Shown: positions 51,597-60,850 of the stretch, piece by piece
Numbering within the stretch: the stretch's first letter is position 1
Layout: each line of letters begins with the position of its first letter
NCBI GenBank assembly: GCA_963842065.1
Contig: CAWJEW010000002.1
Coordinates: forward strand, 124,001 to 188,000
Length of the DNA: 64,000 bases
Source: CAITWD01 sp963842065
GTDB taxonomy: Bacteria; Actinomycetota; Thermoleophilia; Miltoncostaeales; Miltoncostaeaceae
Reading direction: 5' to 3'
Notes under the pieces: model-generated
Databases searched by the model: none
The model's input: only the letters and a program-made list of their open reading frames with translations
What the model was told of the DNA's origin: nothing
Made by a program: the position numbers and the translations under genes

Positions 51597-52559
51597 ATGC
51601 CCACGCGCCGGATCGATGACGAGACGATTGCGGTCATCCAGGCCCACTGGTCCGCCGCGCACGACGGCGAGATCGACGCCTTACAGATCGCCATCGAGCG
51701 CAAAGGGCGGCCGGCAGATGTCACCCGGGTCACGGTCATCCCCGAGACGCGCCAGAGCCCTACGTGGTTTATCTGTCGGGCGTGTCCTGGCGGGCTGCAG
51801 CGCTACCGCACCGACCTCGGTGCCGACCCGAAGCATCCACCGGTGCGGCACGAGAGGATGATCCGCGCACATCTGAAAGAGGCCCACCGGACCACCGGGG
51901 CTGCGGCGAGCCGGATCGTGGATGCCATCGGCACCGACTCGCCGGTGGTGTACCTGCCGGCGCTCCGCGCAGGAGCCCCGAAGTACCAGTGCGACCTGTG
52001 CCCGACCGGGTACGGCCTGCGGATGCTCGACGATCCGGCCTACGGGGATGCCAGAAGCTTCTGGGAGCTCTCGCGCAATTTCCCCGAGGAGGCACGCCGC
52101 ATCAACCGGCTCCCGGCCCGTGAGCGCGCGATCCACTGGGAGGCCGTCCACCGGGGCATCGAGGTTGTCGCAACGACCTGGCTGCTTGCGCGCGCGATAC
52201 GCGAGGAGCGCGAGGCCAAGCCCGATATCGCAATCGGTGACCTGGAGCTCGGACTACGTCGCCTGATGCTCAACTACGTCTCACGCGGCACGCAGGTCAC
52301 CGATGTCACCGCGAGCATCACCCACCTGATGTCGAGCGACCCCATCGCGTACGCATGCGAGCTTGCTCGCGCCATCCCGGGATGGGAGCGCCACTTGAAT
52401 CTCCCGTGCGACGAGATTGCCGCGCTCATCGATGGGCGGTATGGACCACTTACCCGCGACAAGCGGACCCTGTGGCGCTACTGGACGCGCATCCCGCCGA
52501 GCGTGCGCCACAAAGCCGAGGGACAAGGCGAGGAGCATCGCGCCAAAACGTGTCAGTGA
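51597..52559 (+). CDS. Module protein 2, copy B: cysteine/histidine-rich protein of unknown function
   Basis: A 320-residue paralogue of the protein at 38300, about one third identical by eye. Kept positions are IPETRQSPTWFICRACPGGL then QRYRTDLGADPKHPPVRHER, the histidines in IRAHLKEAH, the second knuckle CDLCPTGYG, YGDARSFWELS, and the C-terminal WRYWTRIPPSVRHKAEGQGE. The conserved cysteines and histidines argue for two bound zinc ions. The family is unknown to me. It precedes the methyltransferase by 44 bases. Confidence 0.7.
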   Translation: MPTRRIDDETIAVIQAHWSAAHDGEIDALQIAIERKGRPADVTRVTVIPETRQSPTWFICRACPGGLQRYRTDLGADPKHPPVRHERMIRAHLKEAHRTTGAAASRIVDAIGTDSPVVYLPALRAGAPKYQCDLCPTGYGLRMLDDPAYGDARSFWELSRNFPEEARRINRLPARERAIHWEAVHRGIEVVATTWLLARAIREEREAKPDIAIGDLELGLRRLMLNYVSRGTQVTDVTASITHLMSSDPIAYACELARAIPGWERHLNLPCDEIAALIDGRYGPLTRDKRTLWRYWTRIPPSVRHKAEGQGEEHRAKTCQ

Positions 52560-52603
52560 CAACGCTCAATCGTTGAATGCTCGCCGGGCCTACTGTGCCC
52601 GGC

Positions 52604-53806
52604 ATGAACAGACATCACACACCCCGGCCCGGCCGCGCAAGCGACGCCGAGGCCAACAACACAATCACGGGCGTCGCGGCGCCTGGCCACGAGCGTGACG
52701 TGCCGTCGCTCGTGCGCACGGTCGACCTCGAACCGCACCGCTTGAGCACGCGCCTCCCGGCGATGAGCGACCACGCACGCGAGGCTCTCCGCGCTGACAT
52801 TATCGCCCACGGCATCCTTACCCCGATCGAGGCGACACCGGCACGCGTGATCCTCGACGGCCACGCACGCTGGCAGATCGCCGGTGAACTCGGACTTGCC
52901 GGCGTACCGGTGCGCACCATCGCCCCGGATGACGAGCCCGGCTTCATCCTCGCTCGCGCGGTGGGTCGCAGGAATCTCTCCGCATCACAGCGCGCTGCCC
53001 TTGCGGTCGAATGCGAGCAGTACCGGATCGACTGCGCGCAAGGGCGTGAGCGCAAGCTCGCCAACCTTCAAAAGAGCCCCGATGTGGCAGAGTTGCCACA
53101 TCGGGGCATGCGCTCGCGTGAGCGTGCCGCCGCAAGCGTCGGGGTCAGCCCGCGCATCATCCAGGACGCATCCACGGTGCGCGCGGCTGACCCCGAGCTT
53201 TTTGCACAGATCCTCACGGGGCAGATCGCCGCCGACAAAGCTGCCCGCCGGATCCGCCGTGTGCGCCGGTATGCCGAGATCGCCCCGGCGCCACCGATGC
53301 CTGAGGGCCCGTTTTCGTTGATCTACGCCGACCCGCCCTGGCAGATGGGGGCGCCCGACTCGGGCTCCGCGCCAGAGAACCACTACCCGACGATGACGCT
53401 CGCCGACATCTGCGCGCTCAGAGTCCCCGCGGCAGACGACGCGATCCTCTTTATGTGGGCGGTCAATTCGCTCCTGCCAGAGGCCCTCGTGGTCATGACC
53501 GCCTGGGGGTTTACCTACCGGGCGAGCCTCTGTTGGGTCAAACCCTCCATCGGCCCTGGCAACTGGGCCCGCCAACGTCATGAGCTGGTCCTTGTCGGTA
53601 CGCGCGGCGGGATCGGTACCCCGGAGCCCGAGAATCGCCCCGATTCGGTCATTGAAGCCACGCGCGGCCGGCACTCGCAAAAACCCGACGAGCTGTACGT
53701 GCGTATCGAGCGTGCCTACCCGCAAGCTTCCAAATGCGAGCTCTTTGCCCGCGGGGTCCCGCGTGCAGGCTGGACCGCCTGGGGCAACGAGGTGGTCGAC
53801 CGATGA
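52604..53806 (+). CDS. Module protein 3, copy B: ParB-like/MT-A70 DNA methyltransferase fusion
   Basis: A 400-residue paralogue of the protein at 39312. The ParB-like domain (GILTPIEATPARVILDGHAR), linker helix-turn-helix (VGVSPRIIQDASTVR) and MT-A70 domain (FSLIYADPPWQMGAPDSGSA, with DPPW; VNSLLPEALVVMTAWGF) are all intact. N-terminal 35 residues are unrelated to those of copy A. I use ATG 52604; an in-frame ATG at 52577 is possible. The stop overlaps the excisionase ATG. Confidence 0.85.
   Translation: MNRHHTPRPGRASDAEANNTITGVAAPGHERDVPSLVRTVDLEPHRLSTRLPAMSDHAREALRADIIAHGILTPIEATPARVILDGHARWQIAGELGLAGVPVRTIAPDDEPGFILARAVGRRNLSASQRAALAVECEQYRIDCAQGRERKLANLQKSPDVAELPHRGMRSRERAAASVGVSPRIIQDASTVRAADPELFAQILTGQIAADKAARRIRRVRRYAEIAPAPPMPEGPFSLIYADPPWQMGAPDSGSAPENHYPTMTLADICALRVPAADDAILFMWAVNSLLPEALVVMTAWGFTYRASLCWVKPSIGPGNWARQRHELVLVGTRGGIGTPEPENRPDSVIEATRGRHSQKPDELYVRIERAYPQASKCELFARGVPRAGWTAWGNEVVDR
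53076..53107. repeat. Inverted repeat inside the methyltransferase gene, copy B
   Basis: GCCCCGATGTGGCA (53076-53089) and its exact complement (53094-53107) flank GAGT. It encodes SPDVAELPHRG, the counterpart of the perfect palindrome in copy A. The arms stay paired although the centre differs. Confidence 0.65.
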
Positions 53807-53997
53807 GCGAGGATCGCCTGCTGACCGCCGAACAGGTCGCCGAGATGCTGGCCGTCAAACTCTCCTGGGTCCGGGAGGCCACCCGTGAGGGGCGCCTGCC
53901 GCATATCGCCCTCGGGCGCTACCGGCGCTACCGGCGGGCGGAGATCGAGGTGTTTCTCGAGGTCCAGCGCCGTGGCGGCGAGCGCGGGCGCCGGTAG
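53803..53997 (+). CDS. Module protein 4, copy B: HTH excisionase (MerR/AlpA type)
   Basis: A 64-residue protein nearly identical to copy A: LLTAEQVAEMLAVKLSWVRE then ATREGRLPHIALGRYRRYRR, AEIEVFLEVQRRGG. The ATG overlaps the methyltransferase stop; the integrase begins 11 bases later. High similarity suggests the same attachment-site geometry for both elements. Confidence 0.87.
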   Translation: MSEDRLLTAEQVAEMLAVKLSWVREATREGRLPHIALGRYRRYRRAEIEVFLEVQRRGGERGRR

Positions 53998-54008
53998 CGC
54001 TGGATCTT

Positions 54009-55256
54009 GTGCGCGACATGAGCGTGGATGCAGCTATGCCCACCAAACGCGGTCAGACATTTGGCGCGGTATGGCGCTACCCGGGTACGAAGGGCGTCGT
54101 GTGGCGGATCCGCTACCGCGATGCATCCGGGCGCCGCGTCATGGAGACCCTCGGGCCCGAGCCGGAGTGGAATGCCACCCGTGCCAAGGCCGAACTCAAA
54201 CGTCGCCAGGTCGATGTGGAGCGCGCCGGCTACACGCGCCCCGACGTCGTGCGCCTCGGTGACTTCGCGGCCGAGTGGCTCACCGACTACCTGCCGACGC
54301 GCGGCCTGAAGCCCACCACCACTGAAAGCTATCGCGGGGCGATCGAGGGCCATCTGGCCCCCGCGCTCGGGCACCACACCCTGACCGAGCTCGAGCGTCA
54401 CCCGGAGCTCGTCGATCGCTTTGTGAGTCGTCAGCTCCGCAGCGGACTCTCGCCAAAGACGGTGACCAATCACCTTCTCGTGCTGCAGCTCGTCTTCAAG
54501 CGCGCGCTGCGGCTGCGCCTCGTGGCTCGCAACCCGGTCGCTGACGTTGAGCGACCAAGGGTGGAGCAGCCCGAGATGTCGGTGCTCACCGAAGTAGAGA
54601 TTGCGCGCCTGTGGACGGCCTACGGCGAGCTCAAGGCTGAGGCCGCGGGCACCGAGGCCGCCTGGTGGCGGCTTGCGCGCACGATCACCTTCACCGCGCT
54701 CGGCACGGCGATGCGCCGCGGAGAATTGCTGGGCTTGCGGTGGCGCGACGTCGAGCTGCTCGAAGGGCGGCTCGCCGTGCGAGAGGCGCTCGTGAACGGC
54801 CGCGTGACCACGCCAAAGAGTCGGGCATCGCGTCGGCTGATCGAGCTCGGGCCCCGGACGACCGACCTGCTGGCCGGGCACTACGCGCGCACCGCGTTTG
54901 CCGGCGAAGACGAGCGGGTCTTTTGCCACCCCGAACTCGGGACGCCGCTTGATCCGAGCAAGCTGACGCGCGCGTACCTGCAGCCCGCCTTGAAGCGCGC
55001 GGGCATCACCAAGCCATTTCGCGCCTTTCACGACCTGCGCCATACGGCGCTCACCCATGAGGCTGCCGCGGGGAACCCCATGGTCTACGTGCAGATGAAG
55101 GCCGGACATTCCCAGTCGCAGATCACCGAGCGCTACATCCATGCCGCGCAGGTGCTGTTTCCTGGGGCTGCGGCCAAAGGGGAGGCGAGGATGTTCGCAC
55201 TCACCGGCGATGCCGGGTTGCGGCCTCGGGAGTCGCCGAGCAGCGCCAATCACTGA
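54009..55256 (+). CDS. int: Module protein 5, copy B: tyrosine integrase
   Basis: A 415-residue integrase closely related to that at 40711, with the same catalytic residues: the arginine in GTAMRRGELLGLRW, lysine in TTPKSRASRR, HDLRH, GHSQSQ and the tyrosine in TERYIH. It starts at GTG 54009 or ATG 54036. The strong likeness over both arm- and core-binding domains supports a shared target, the initiator tRNA. It is the intact integrase nearest to that tRNA. Confidence 0.92.
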   Translation: MRDMSVDAAMPTKRGQTFGAVWRYPGTKGVVWRIRYRDASGRRVMETLGPEPEWNATRAKAELKRRQVDVERAGYTRPDVVRLGDFAAEWLTDYLPTRGLKPTTTESYRGAIEGHLAPALGHHTLTELERHPELVDRFVSRQLRSGLSPKTVTNHLLVLQLVFKRALRLRLVARNPVADVERPRVEQPEMSVLTEVEIARLWTAYGELKAEAAGTEAAWWRLARTITFTALGTAMRRGELLGLRWRDVELLEGRLAVREALVNGRVTTPKSRASRRLIELGPRTTDLLAGHYARTAFAGEDERVFCHPELGTPLDPSKLTRAYLQPALKRAGITKPFRAFHDLRHTALTHEAAAGNPMVYVQMKAGHSQSQITERYIHAAQVLFPGAAAKGEARMFALTGDAGLRPRESPSSANH

Positions 55257-55786
55257 CATGCTCCGTCAACGACTGTCTGGCTGTAAAGGGCAGTCGGCAG
55301 CGCTGTGCAGAAGGCGCGCGCCCGTCGGCCAATGCCGTGAAATATGTGCCGGTAGGCGTAAATTCGCTGTGCCGGCTGCGGAGGACGTGCTGGCGTCTCC
55401 TGCGTTACGCAGGAAGGACCGTGGAGCTACTGGCTGCGAAGTTGAGGCGGTGATGAAACGGGCCTCGGGTTCGTGTTTCCCGTAGGCGCACGCGGGGGCG
55501 ACGACGGTGCCTGGGCCGGCTCGCGCAATGCCGAGGCTCGCGGGCTAAGGGATGACCCACCAGCGGGCTTGGCGGGACGGTGCCCAAACTCTTCCAGTCG
55601 ACGGGCCGTCAGTCGCATGGTTGGCGCTGGTTCTCGTGGCATGTCGGCAGGCTCTACTTGTCTTTCTTTGGGCGGGGATTGGTTTGCCCGGGCGGGGGAT
55701 CTGGCGGGGCCTGGGGAGGAGCCAATGTCCCTCTCGGTGGGCGGTGGCCCGACCGCTTCTGGATGGGCTTGCCGGGACGCGGCGGC
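55257..55786. other. Intergenic stretch with no supported gene
   Basis: Glycine/proline-rich open frames on both strands (for example 55654-55899) have no domain and no ribosome binding site. I see nothing else in it. Confidence 0.4.
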
Positions 55787-56491
55787 TCAGGTGTCTCCCT
55801 GCGCGGCGGGTTGTTCGATTGTTCGGCCATGATCTTGAGCGTACAACTCGACCCGGACGATGGATTCGCCGGGAATCCAGACACCGAGAGAGTTCTCAAC
55901 TGGCGACTCGAACCAGCCGGTATCAGTCATGGTCCAGATCTGTGACAGATAGAGATCGCCGCCGTCATGCTTGAACGCGGCGAAGGCGTCCGGCCCGTAC
56001 CAGCCGCCGATAACTGACTCGTCACTCAGCGTGATCTTCACCATCATCGATTGAGTCTCGTCAAACATTGCGTCCCAGGCCGTAGGAATCCGATGGTTGG
56101 GATTAATGTCGAGCGCCGAAAGCCACTGCTGACGGATCCTTGACCGGTCCCAGACGCGCCCGCAGGTTGCCACTGTGAACGGCAGGACCAGGAGCAGTGA
56201 GGTGCTGACGACGAAGTAGCCAACGAGGCTAGCTCGGCCATGGATGAGGCGGTCTCCCTCGGCCGTCGAGAACAGCCTGTCATTTCCCGCGACGCGCCCG
56301 GCGAACACCACCAGAGTCGCGATGAAGTAGATCCAGGCGCTGTAGTAGAGCGTCCTTAGAAACAGTTCAAACGCAGATGCATTTCGCTCGGGGGCTAGGT
56401 GCGTGAGCTCAACGAATCGGATCGTCACAAAGCCCGGTATCACGAACACCACGAGGATGAAGATCGCTGCACCTGAGCTCGGGATCGTCAT
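55787..56491 (-). CDS. DUF6338-like membrane protein
   Basis: A 234-residue protein with three membrane helices: AAIFILVVFVIPGFVTIRFV, YYSAWIYFIATLVVFAGRV, LVGYFVVSTSLLLVLPFTVA. A cytoplasmic domain follows with AWDAMFDETQSMMVKITLSD then ESVIGGWYGPDAFAAF and YLSQIWTM, as in the DUF6338 family (a small beta-barrel after the membrane part). These proteins are often found in defence or mobile islands, with unknown function. ATG 56491 follows AGGAGATGCC. Confidence 0.7.
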   Translation of the reverse strand: MTIPSSGAAIFILVVFVIPGFVTIRFVELTHLAPERNASAFELFLRTLYYSAWIYFIATLVVFAGRVAGNDRLFSTAEGDRLIHGRASLVGYFVVSTSLLLVLPFTVATCGRVWDRSRIRQQWLSALDINPNHRIPTAWDAMFDETQSMMVKITLSDESVIGGWYGPDAFAAFKHDGGDLYLSQIWTMTDTGWFESPVENSLGVWIPGESIVRVELYAQDHGRTIEQPAAQGDT

Positions 56492-56591
56492 GGCATCTCC
56501 TGGCGTGCGCGGTGACCAACATCGTTAAGAATGGTCTGCGAATCGGATAGCGCGAGGCACCCACGCCCAAGAGCCATCGCCCGTCCGAGGT

Positions 56592-56690
56592 GGGATCACG
56601 AAGCCGTTCTGCGCCTTCCACGATCTGCGCCACACCGCCCCTACCCGCGGGCAGTTGCCGGCCACCCCATGGTCTACATGTAGATGGAGG
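56592..56690 (+). pseudogene. Fossil fragment of a third tyrosine integrase
   Basis: Bases 56592-56650 read GITKPFCAFHDLRHTAPTR, matching the catalytic HDLRH region of both intact integrases (GITKPFRAFHDLRHTALTH). After a frameshift PMVYM follows and then a TAG. No other part of the integrase is present. It lies 150 bases from the tRNA, so an element more proximal than copy B once stood here and has almost entirely gone. Confidence 0.75.
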
Positions 56691-56757
56691 CGAGGATGCC
56701 GCGGCGACGGTCTCGGCTCGTTGGAGCGCCGTCGGAATGCCCCGCTTGGGGCCTTGA

Positions 56758-56777
56758 GCCAAAAGTCGGGCAAAAGT
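56758..56777. repeat. Right-end doubled arm motif beside the tRNA
   Basis: GCCAAAAGTCGGGCAAAAGT, the same doubled motif as at all element ends, 61 bases from the tRNA 3' end. It is the right end of the innermost element. Confidence 0.7.
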
Positions 56778-56806
56778 CCGGGAACTCATCAACGCCTAGA
56801 AACGCG

Positions 56807-56830
56807 AAAACCCCACGATATGCGGGGCCT
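56807..56830 (-). terminator. Terminator of the initiator tRNA gene
   Basis: On the minus strand CCCCGC and GTGGGG form a 6-bp stem (one wobble pair) followed by TTTT, 8 bases after the tRNA 3' end. Confidence 0.6.
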
Positions 56831-56838
56831 TCGACGTA

Positions 56839-56912
<74 letters not shown>

Positions 56913-57023
56913 CCGGAAACTCCATGATGCCACTCTAAGGTTCACGCGTCAACCAGACCGGGGCACCGGAGTGCCCTATATGCAGCGAAAATGCGCCGCT
57001 CCACGCGCGTGACCGCAGCCCAG

Positions 57024-57734
57024 CTAGGGGCGCGGACGGAGCGTTACCGCGTCGCCGATCCGAAGCCAGCCCGGCTGGGTGACGTGCGCGTACACGCCGA
57101 ACAGGTTGTCGCGCTCACTGGCCAGGCGGGCGAGCACGGCGCGCTCACGATCGAGGGTGTCGGGGTCGATCGTCGTCACGACGCAGCGCTCGGTCGGGGA
57201 GACGATGCGCACCTCGACTTGGCCGATGACCAAGTCCCGGTCGATCCAGTCGGCTTCGGCGAACGCGGGCAGCTCGGGCTCGAGCTCGACGACGATGTTG
57301 GGCCGGAAACGTGCGACGTCCAGTTCCTGGCCGACCCACGCATCGATCTGGCGCAGCGAGCGGTCGGTCACGATGTGGATGGGCGCGGCGTCGAAGACGC
57401 CCGCCCCGCTGCGGGCCATCAACGCGTCGTGTCCGAGTTCGTTCGTCAAAAGGCGCGAAAGATCCGGGTCGTCGACAGCGAGCTCCTGCCCTCCGGGCGC
57501 GGTCACGCGGGCCTGCTCGATCCGGTCGCGATCCGGAAACCGGGCCCGGAAGCCGAGCATCGCCGTCCTGCGGCGGGCAGTGACGACGGCGCCATCGGGC
57601 GTGATCGCGGCGAAGCGGCGGTCACCGTGGAAGCCGTACGGCCCGACGAAGATGCTGCGGATCCGCTCCCCGCCGAAGGACTTGACCGGGTATCGCCACA
57701 GGTCGGCGATCAGCCCGACAGCGCGCCGCGCCAT
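57024..57734 (-). CDS. MOSC-domain protein
   Basis: A 236-residue protein: N-terminal beta-barrel (GLIADLWRYPVKSFGGERIR, FVGPYGFHGDRRFAAI) and MOSC domain with RFRPNIVVELEPELPAFAEA and the conserved RIVSPTERCVVTTIDPDT, whose cysteine is the expected sulfur or metal ligand. MOSC proteins handle molybdenum-cofactor sulfur or act as mARC-like reductases. It begins 2 bases after the stop of the small membrane protein gene, so both are one operon. Confidence 0.87.
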   Translation of the reverse strand: MARRAVGLIADLWRYPVKSFGGERIRSIFVGPYGFHGDRRFAAITPDGAVVTARRRTAMLGFRARFPDRDRIEQARVTAPGGQELAVDDPDLSRLLTNELGHDALMARSGAGVFDAAPIHIVTDRSLRQIDAWVGQELDVARFRPNIVVELEPELPAFAEADWIDRDLVIGQVEVRIVSPTERCVVTTIDPDTLDRERAVLARLASERDNLFGVYAHVTQPGWLRIGDAVTLRPRP

Positions 57735-57736
57735 CG

Positions 57737-57922
57737 TCAGTGCGTCAGCAGCAGGACGATCACGAGGATGGCGAGCACGCCGAGCGCCAGGTACCCGTAC
57801 CGCAGCGCCTTGCGGCGCAGGCCGAACGTCGCCTCGTAGGCCTTGGCGGCACGCTCACGCTGCTCGGGCGTGTGGATCGGCTCAGGCCAGTCGTCGTCTT
57901 CGTCCCTGGGGTGGTCGGTCAT
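57737..57922 (-). CDS. Small membrane protein
   Basis: A 61-residue protein, MTDHPRDEDDDWPEPIHTPE then QRERAAKAYEATFGLRRKAL, with one C-terminal membrane helix (YLALGVLAILVIVLLL) ending in TH. It is directly upstream of the MOSC gene. The function is unknown; tail-anchored proteins of this kind are common in actinobacteria. Confidence 0.65.
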   Translation of the reverse strand: MTDHPRDEDDDWPEPIHTPEQRERAAKAYEATFGLRRKALRYGYLALGVLAILVIVLLLTH

Positions 57923-58113
57923 GGACTCAATGTACCGCGCGATGTCGACCGGAGCGCGCGGACGGCGGGCGCGGGCGGGTCCGGCGGGCAAACTAGGATG
58001 GGCGTTGTGCTGACGCGACCCCACCGATCCTCGCGCGCGTCTTCCCGGGCGGGACGGCGCCGGAGGCGGCACTCGGCGACGCTCGTGGCGCAGGACGTCC
58101 TGGCGGACCCGAC

Positions 58114-59394
58114 GTGAGTTCGGCTACGGGCCCGGTCGGCCTGGCCATCGTCGCCGGCTGCATCCTGGCGTGGAGCCTGCTGTCGGCCCGGCTGGAGCGC
58201 TGGCGGATCTCGGCGGCGATGCTGTTCGTCGCGCTCGGACTTGCGCTCACCGACGGGCCGCTGCAGGTCGTCGATGTCCACCTGCACAGCCACACCATCG
58301 AGTCGACGGCGGAACTGGCGCTCGCGATGGTGCTGTTCACCGATGCGTCGCGGGTCAGCGTCCGCCGCCTGCGCGCCGATGCCGGCGTCCCGTCACGGTT
58401 GCTGTTTGTCGGTCTGCCGCTTGCGATCGTCATCGGTGCGGTGGCCGCGCTCGCCGTGTTTTGGGGGCTCGATGTGTGGATCGCGCTCCTGCTTGCGGTG
58501 ATCGTCGCCCCGACCGACGCGGCGCTCGGCGCGCCGGTGATCGAGGACGAGCATGTCCCGTCGCGGATCCGCCGGATCCTCAACGTCGAGAGCGGACTCA
58601 ACGATGGCCTCGCAACGCCGATCTTTACGATCGTCCTGGCGCTCGCGGTCAGCCACGGGGACGGCCACGGGGCCGGACCGGTCACCGCGATCCTGTCGGT
58701 GGTGGGCGCCGTGGTGCTGGGCATCGTCGTCGGTGCCCTCGGCGGCGCGCTCTTGCAATTCACCGAGCGGCGCGGCTGGTCGACCCGCGCCCTGCAGCCG
58801 GTGGCGGCGATTGCGCTTGCGCTGCTCACCTACGGCCTTGCGCTCGTCTGGGGACTCAACGGGTTCGTCGCCGCGTTCGTCGCCGGGATCTCCTTCGGTG
58901 CGACCTGGCACCCCGTGCACAGCGGCGATGCCGACCTCGCGATCGGAATGGCCTCCGATGTCGGAGGGATCCTTTCGGCGATCGTGTGGCTGATGTTCGG
59001 AGCGATGCTGGTGCCGGCCCTCGACAGCTTCGACTGGCAGGCGGCGCTCTTTGCGGTGCTGGCCCTGACGCTCGTGCGCGGCGCTGCCGTCGCGTTGTCG
59101 CTCGTCGGGGTGGGCTTCGATCGGGCCACGGTGGCCTTTCTGGCGTGGTTCGGACCGCGTGGGCTGGCGTCGGTGGTGTTCTGCCTGATCGCCTACGACG
59201 AACTTGAGGCGTCGGATGCACGCTTCGTGCTCACCGCCACCGTGACGGTGGTACTCGCCAGCGTGATCGCCCACGGGGTCAGTGCGGGACCGCTCGCCGA
59301 GCGATACGGGCGCACGCACCCTGCGACGGCGGAGGACGGGGGCGCGCCCGCGTTTCCGTCGCGCGCCTTTCGCCGACCGCGTTCGGTGGCGTGA
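58114..59394 (+). CDS. Cation/proton antiporter, CPA1 family
   Basis: A 426-residue transporter with about 12 membrane helices. Family features are ALGLALTDGPLQVV after the first helices, VIVAPTDAALGAPV with the Asp of the ion site, RRILNVESGLNDGLATPIFT with the next Asp, and WFGPRGLASVVFCLIAY near the end. It exchanges Na+ or K+ for protons across the cytoplasmic membrane. It starts at GTG 58114. The C-terminal tail is short, without the regulatory domain of larger homologues. Confidence 0.88.
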   Translation: MSSATGPVGLAIVAGCILAWSLLSARLERWRISAAMLFVALGLALTDGPLQVVDVHLHSHTIESTAELALAMVLFTDASRVSVRRLRADAGVPSRLLFVGLPLAIVIGAVAALAVFWGLDVWIALLLAVIVAPTDAALGAPVIEDEHVPSRIRRILNVESGLNDGLATPIFTIVLALAVSHGDGHGAGPVTAILSVVGAVVLGIVVGALGGALLQFTERRGWSTRALQPVAAIALALLTYGLALVWGLNGFVAAFVAGISFGATWHPVHSGDADLAIGMASDVGGILSAIVWLMFGAMLVPALDSFDWQAALFAVLALTLVRGAAVALSLVGVGFDRATVAFLAWFGPRGLASVVFCLIAYDELEASDARFVLTATVTVVLASVIAHGVSAGPLAERYGRTHPATAEDGGAPAFPSRAFRRPRSVA

Positions 59395-59415
59395 CGGGGC
59401 CGGGATTGCCAACGA

Positions 59416-59440
59416 AACGGGCTCCCGTGGGGAGCCCGTT
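59416..59440. terminator. Bidirectional terminator hairpin
   Basis: AACGGGCTCC and GGAGCCCGTT form a perfect 10-bp stem around a 5-base loop between the convergent antiporter and sigma genes. Confidence 0.8.
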
Positions 59441-59466
59441 GACGATTCCTGGTGCGCGGTCCCGCG

Positions 59467-60549
<1,083 letters not shown>

Positions 60550-60637
60550 TTGCTCACCTCCGACCCGTAGATGCGGCGCGGGTCGCGCCTCCCGCGAACG
60601 GGAACATGGCTGGGTGTCGTTGCGAACACGTGTTCGA

Positions 60638-60665
60638 AGTATACGGCTTTACTTTTGGAAGTCAA
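60638..60665 (-). promoter_or_regulatory. Promoter of the sigma factor gene
   Basis: On the minus strand TTGACT (60660-60665) and TATACT (60638-60643) are 16 bases apart in an AT-rich stretch unusual for this genome, about 90 bases before the start codon. This is a near-consensus sigma-70 promoter. Confidence 0.75.
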
Positions 60666-60850
60666 TGGGGTTCAGCGGACTGCGGCGGCCGATGCGCACC
60701 TGTATTCGGGGTGTTCGGGGAACGCCGGGCGACGGTGCAAACGCAGGACCGGGCAGTTACCAGTTTCACCTATTGGTGTTTCGGATCCTGCCCGGGAACG
60801 CTTAATGTTCGGTAAATAGTGCGTTGCGGTTCGACCGCGATCCGCGGGTG

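Noticed and set aside
51060..51662. 200-residue minus-strand frame spanning the module copy B promoter
   Set aside because: It covers the conserved ACATCAC repeats and overlaps the ribbon-helix-helix gene in another frame. Its Arg/Pro-rich sequence has no counterpart in copy A.
58170..59207. 345-residue frame in the antiporter gene
   Set aside because: A shadow frame with very high Arg content. The overlapping frame has membrane helices and family motifs.
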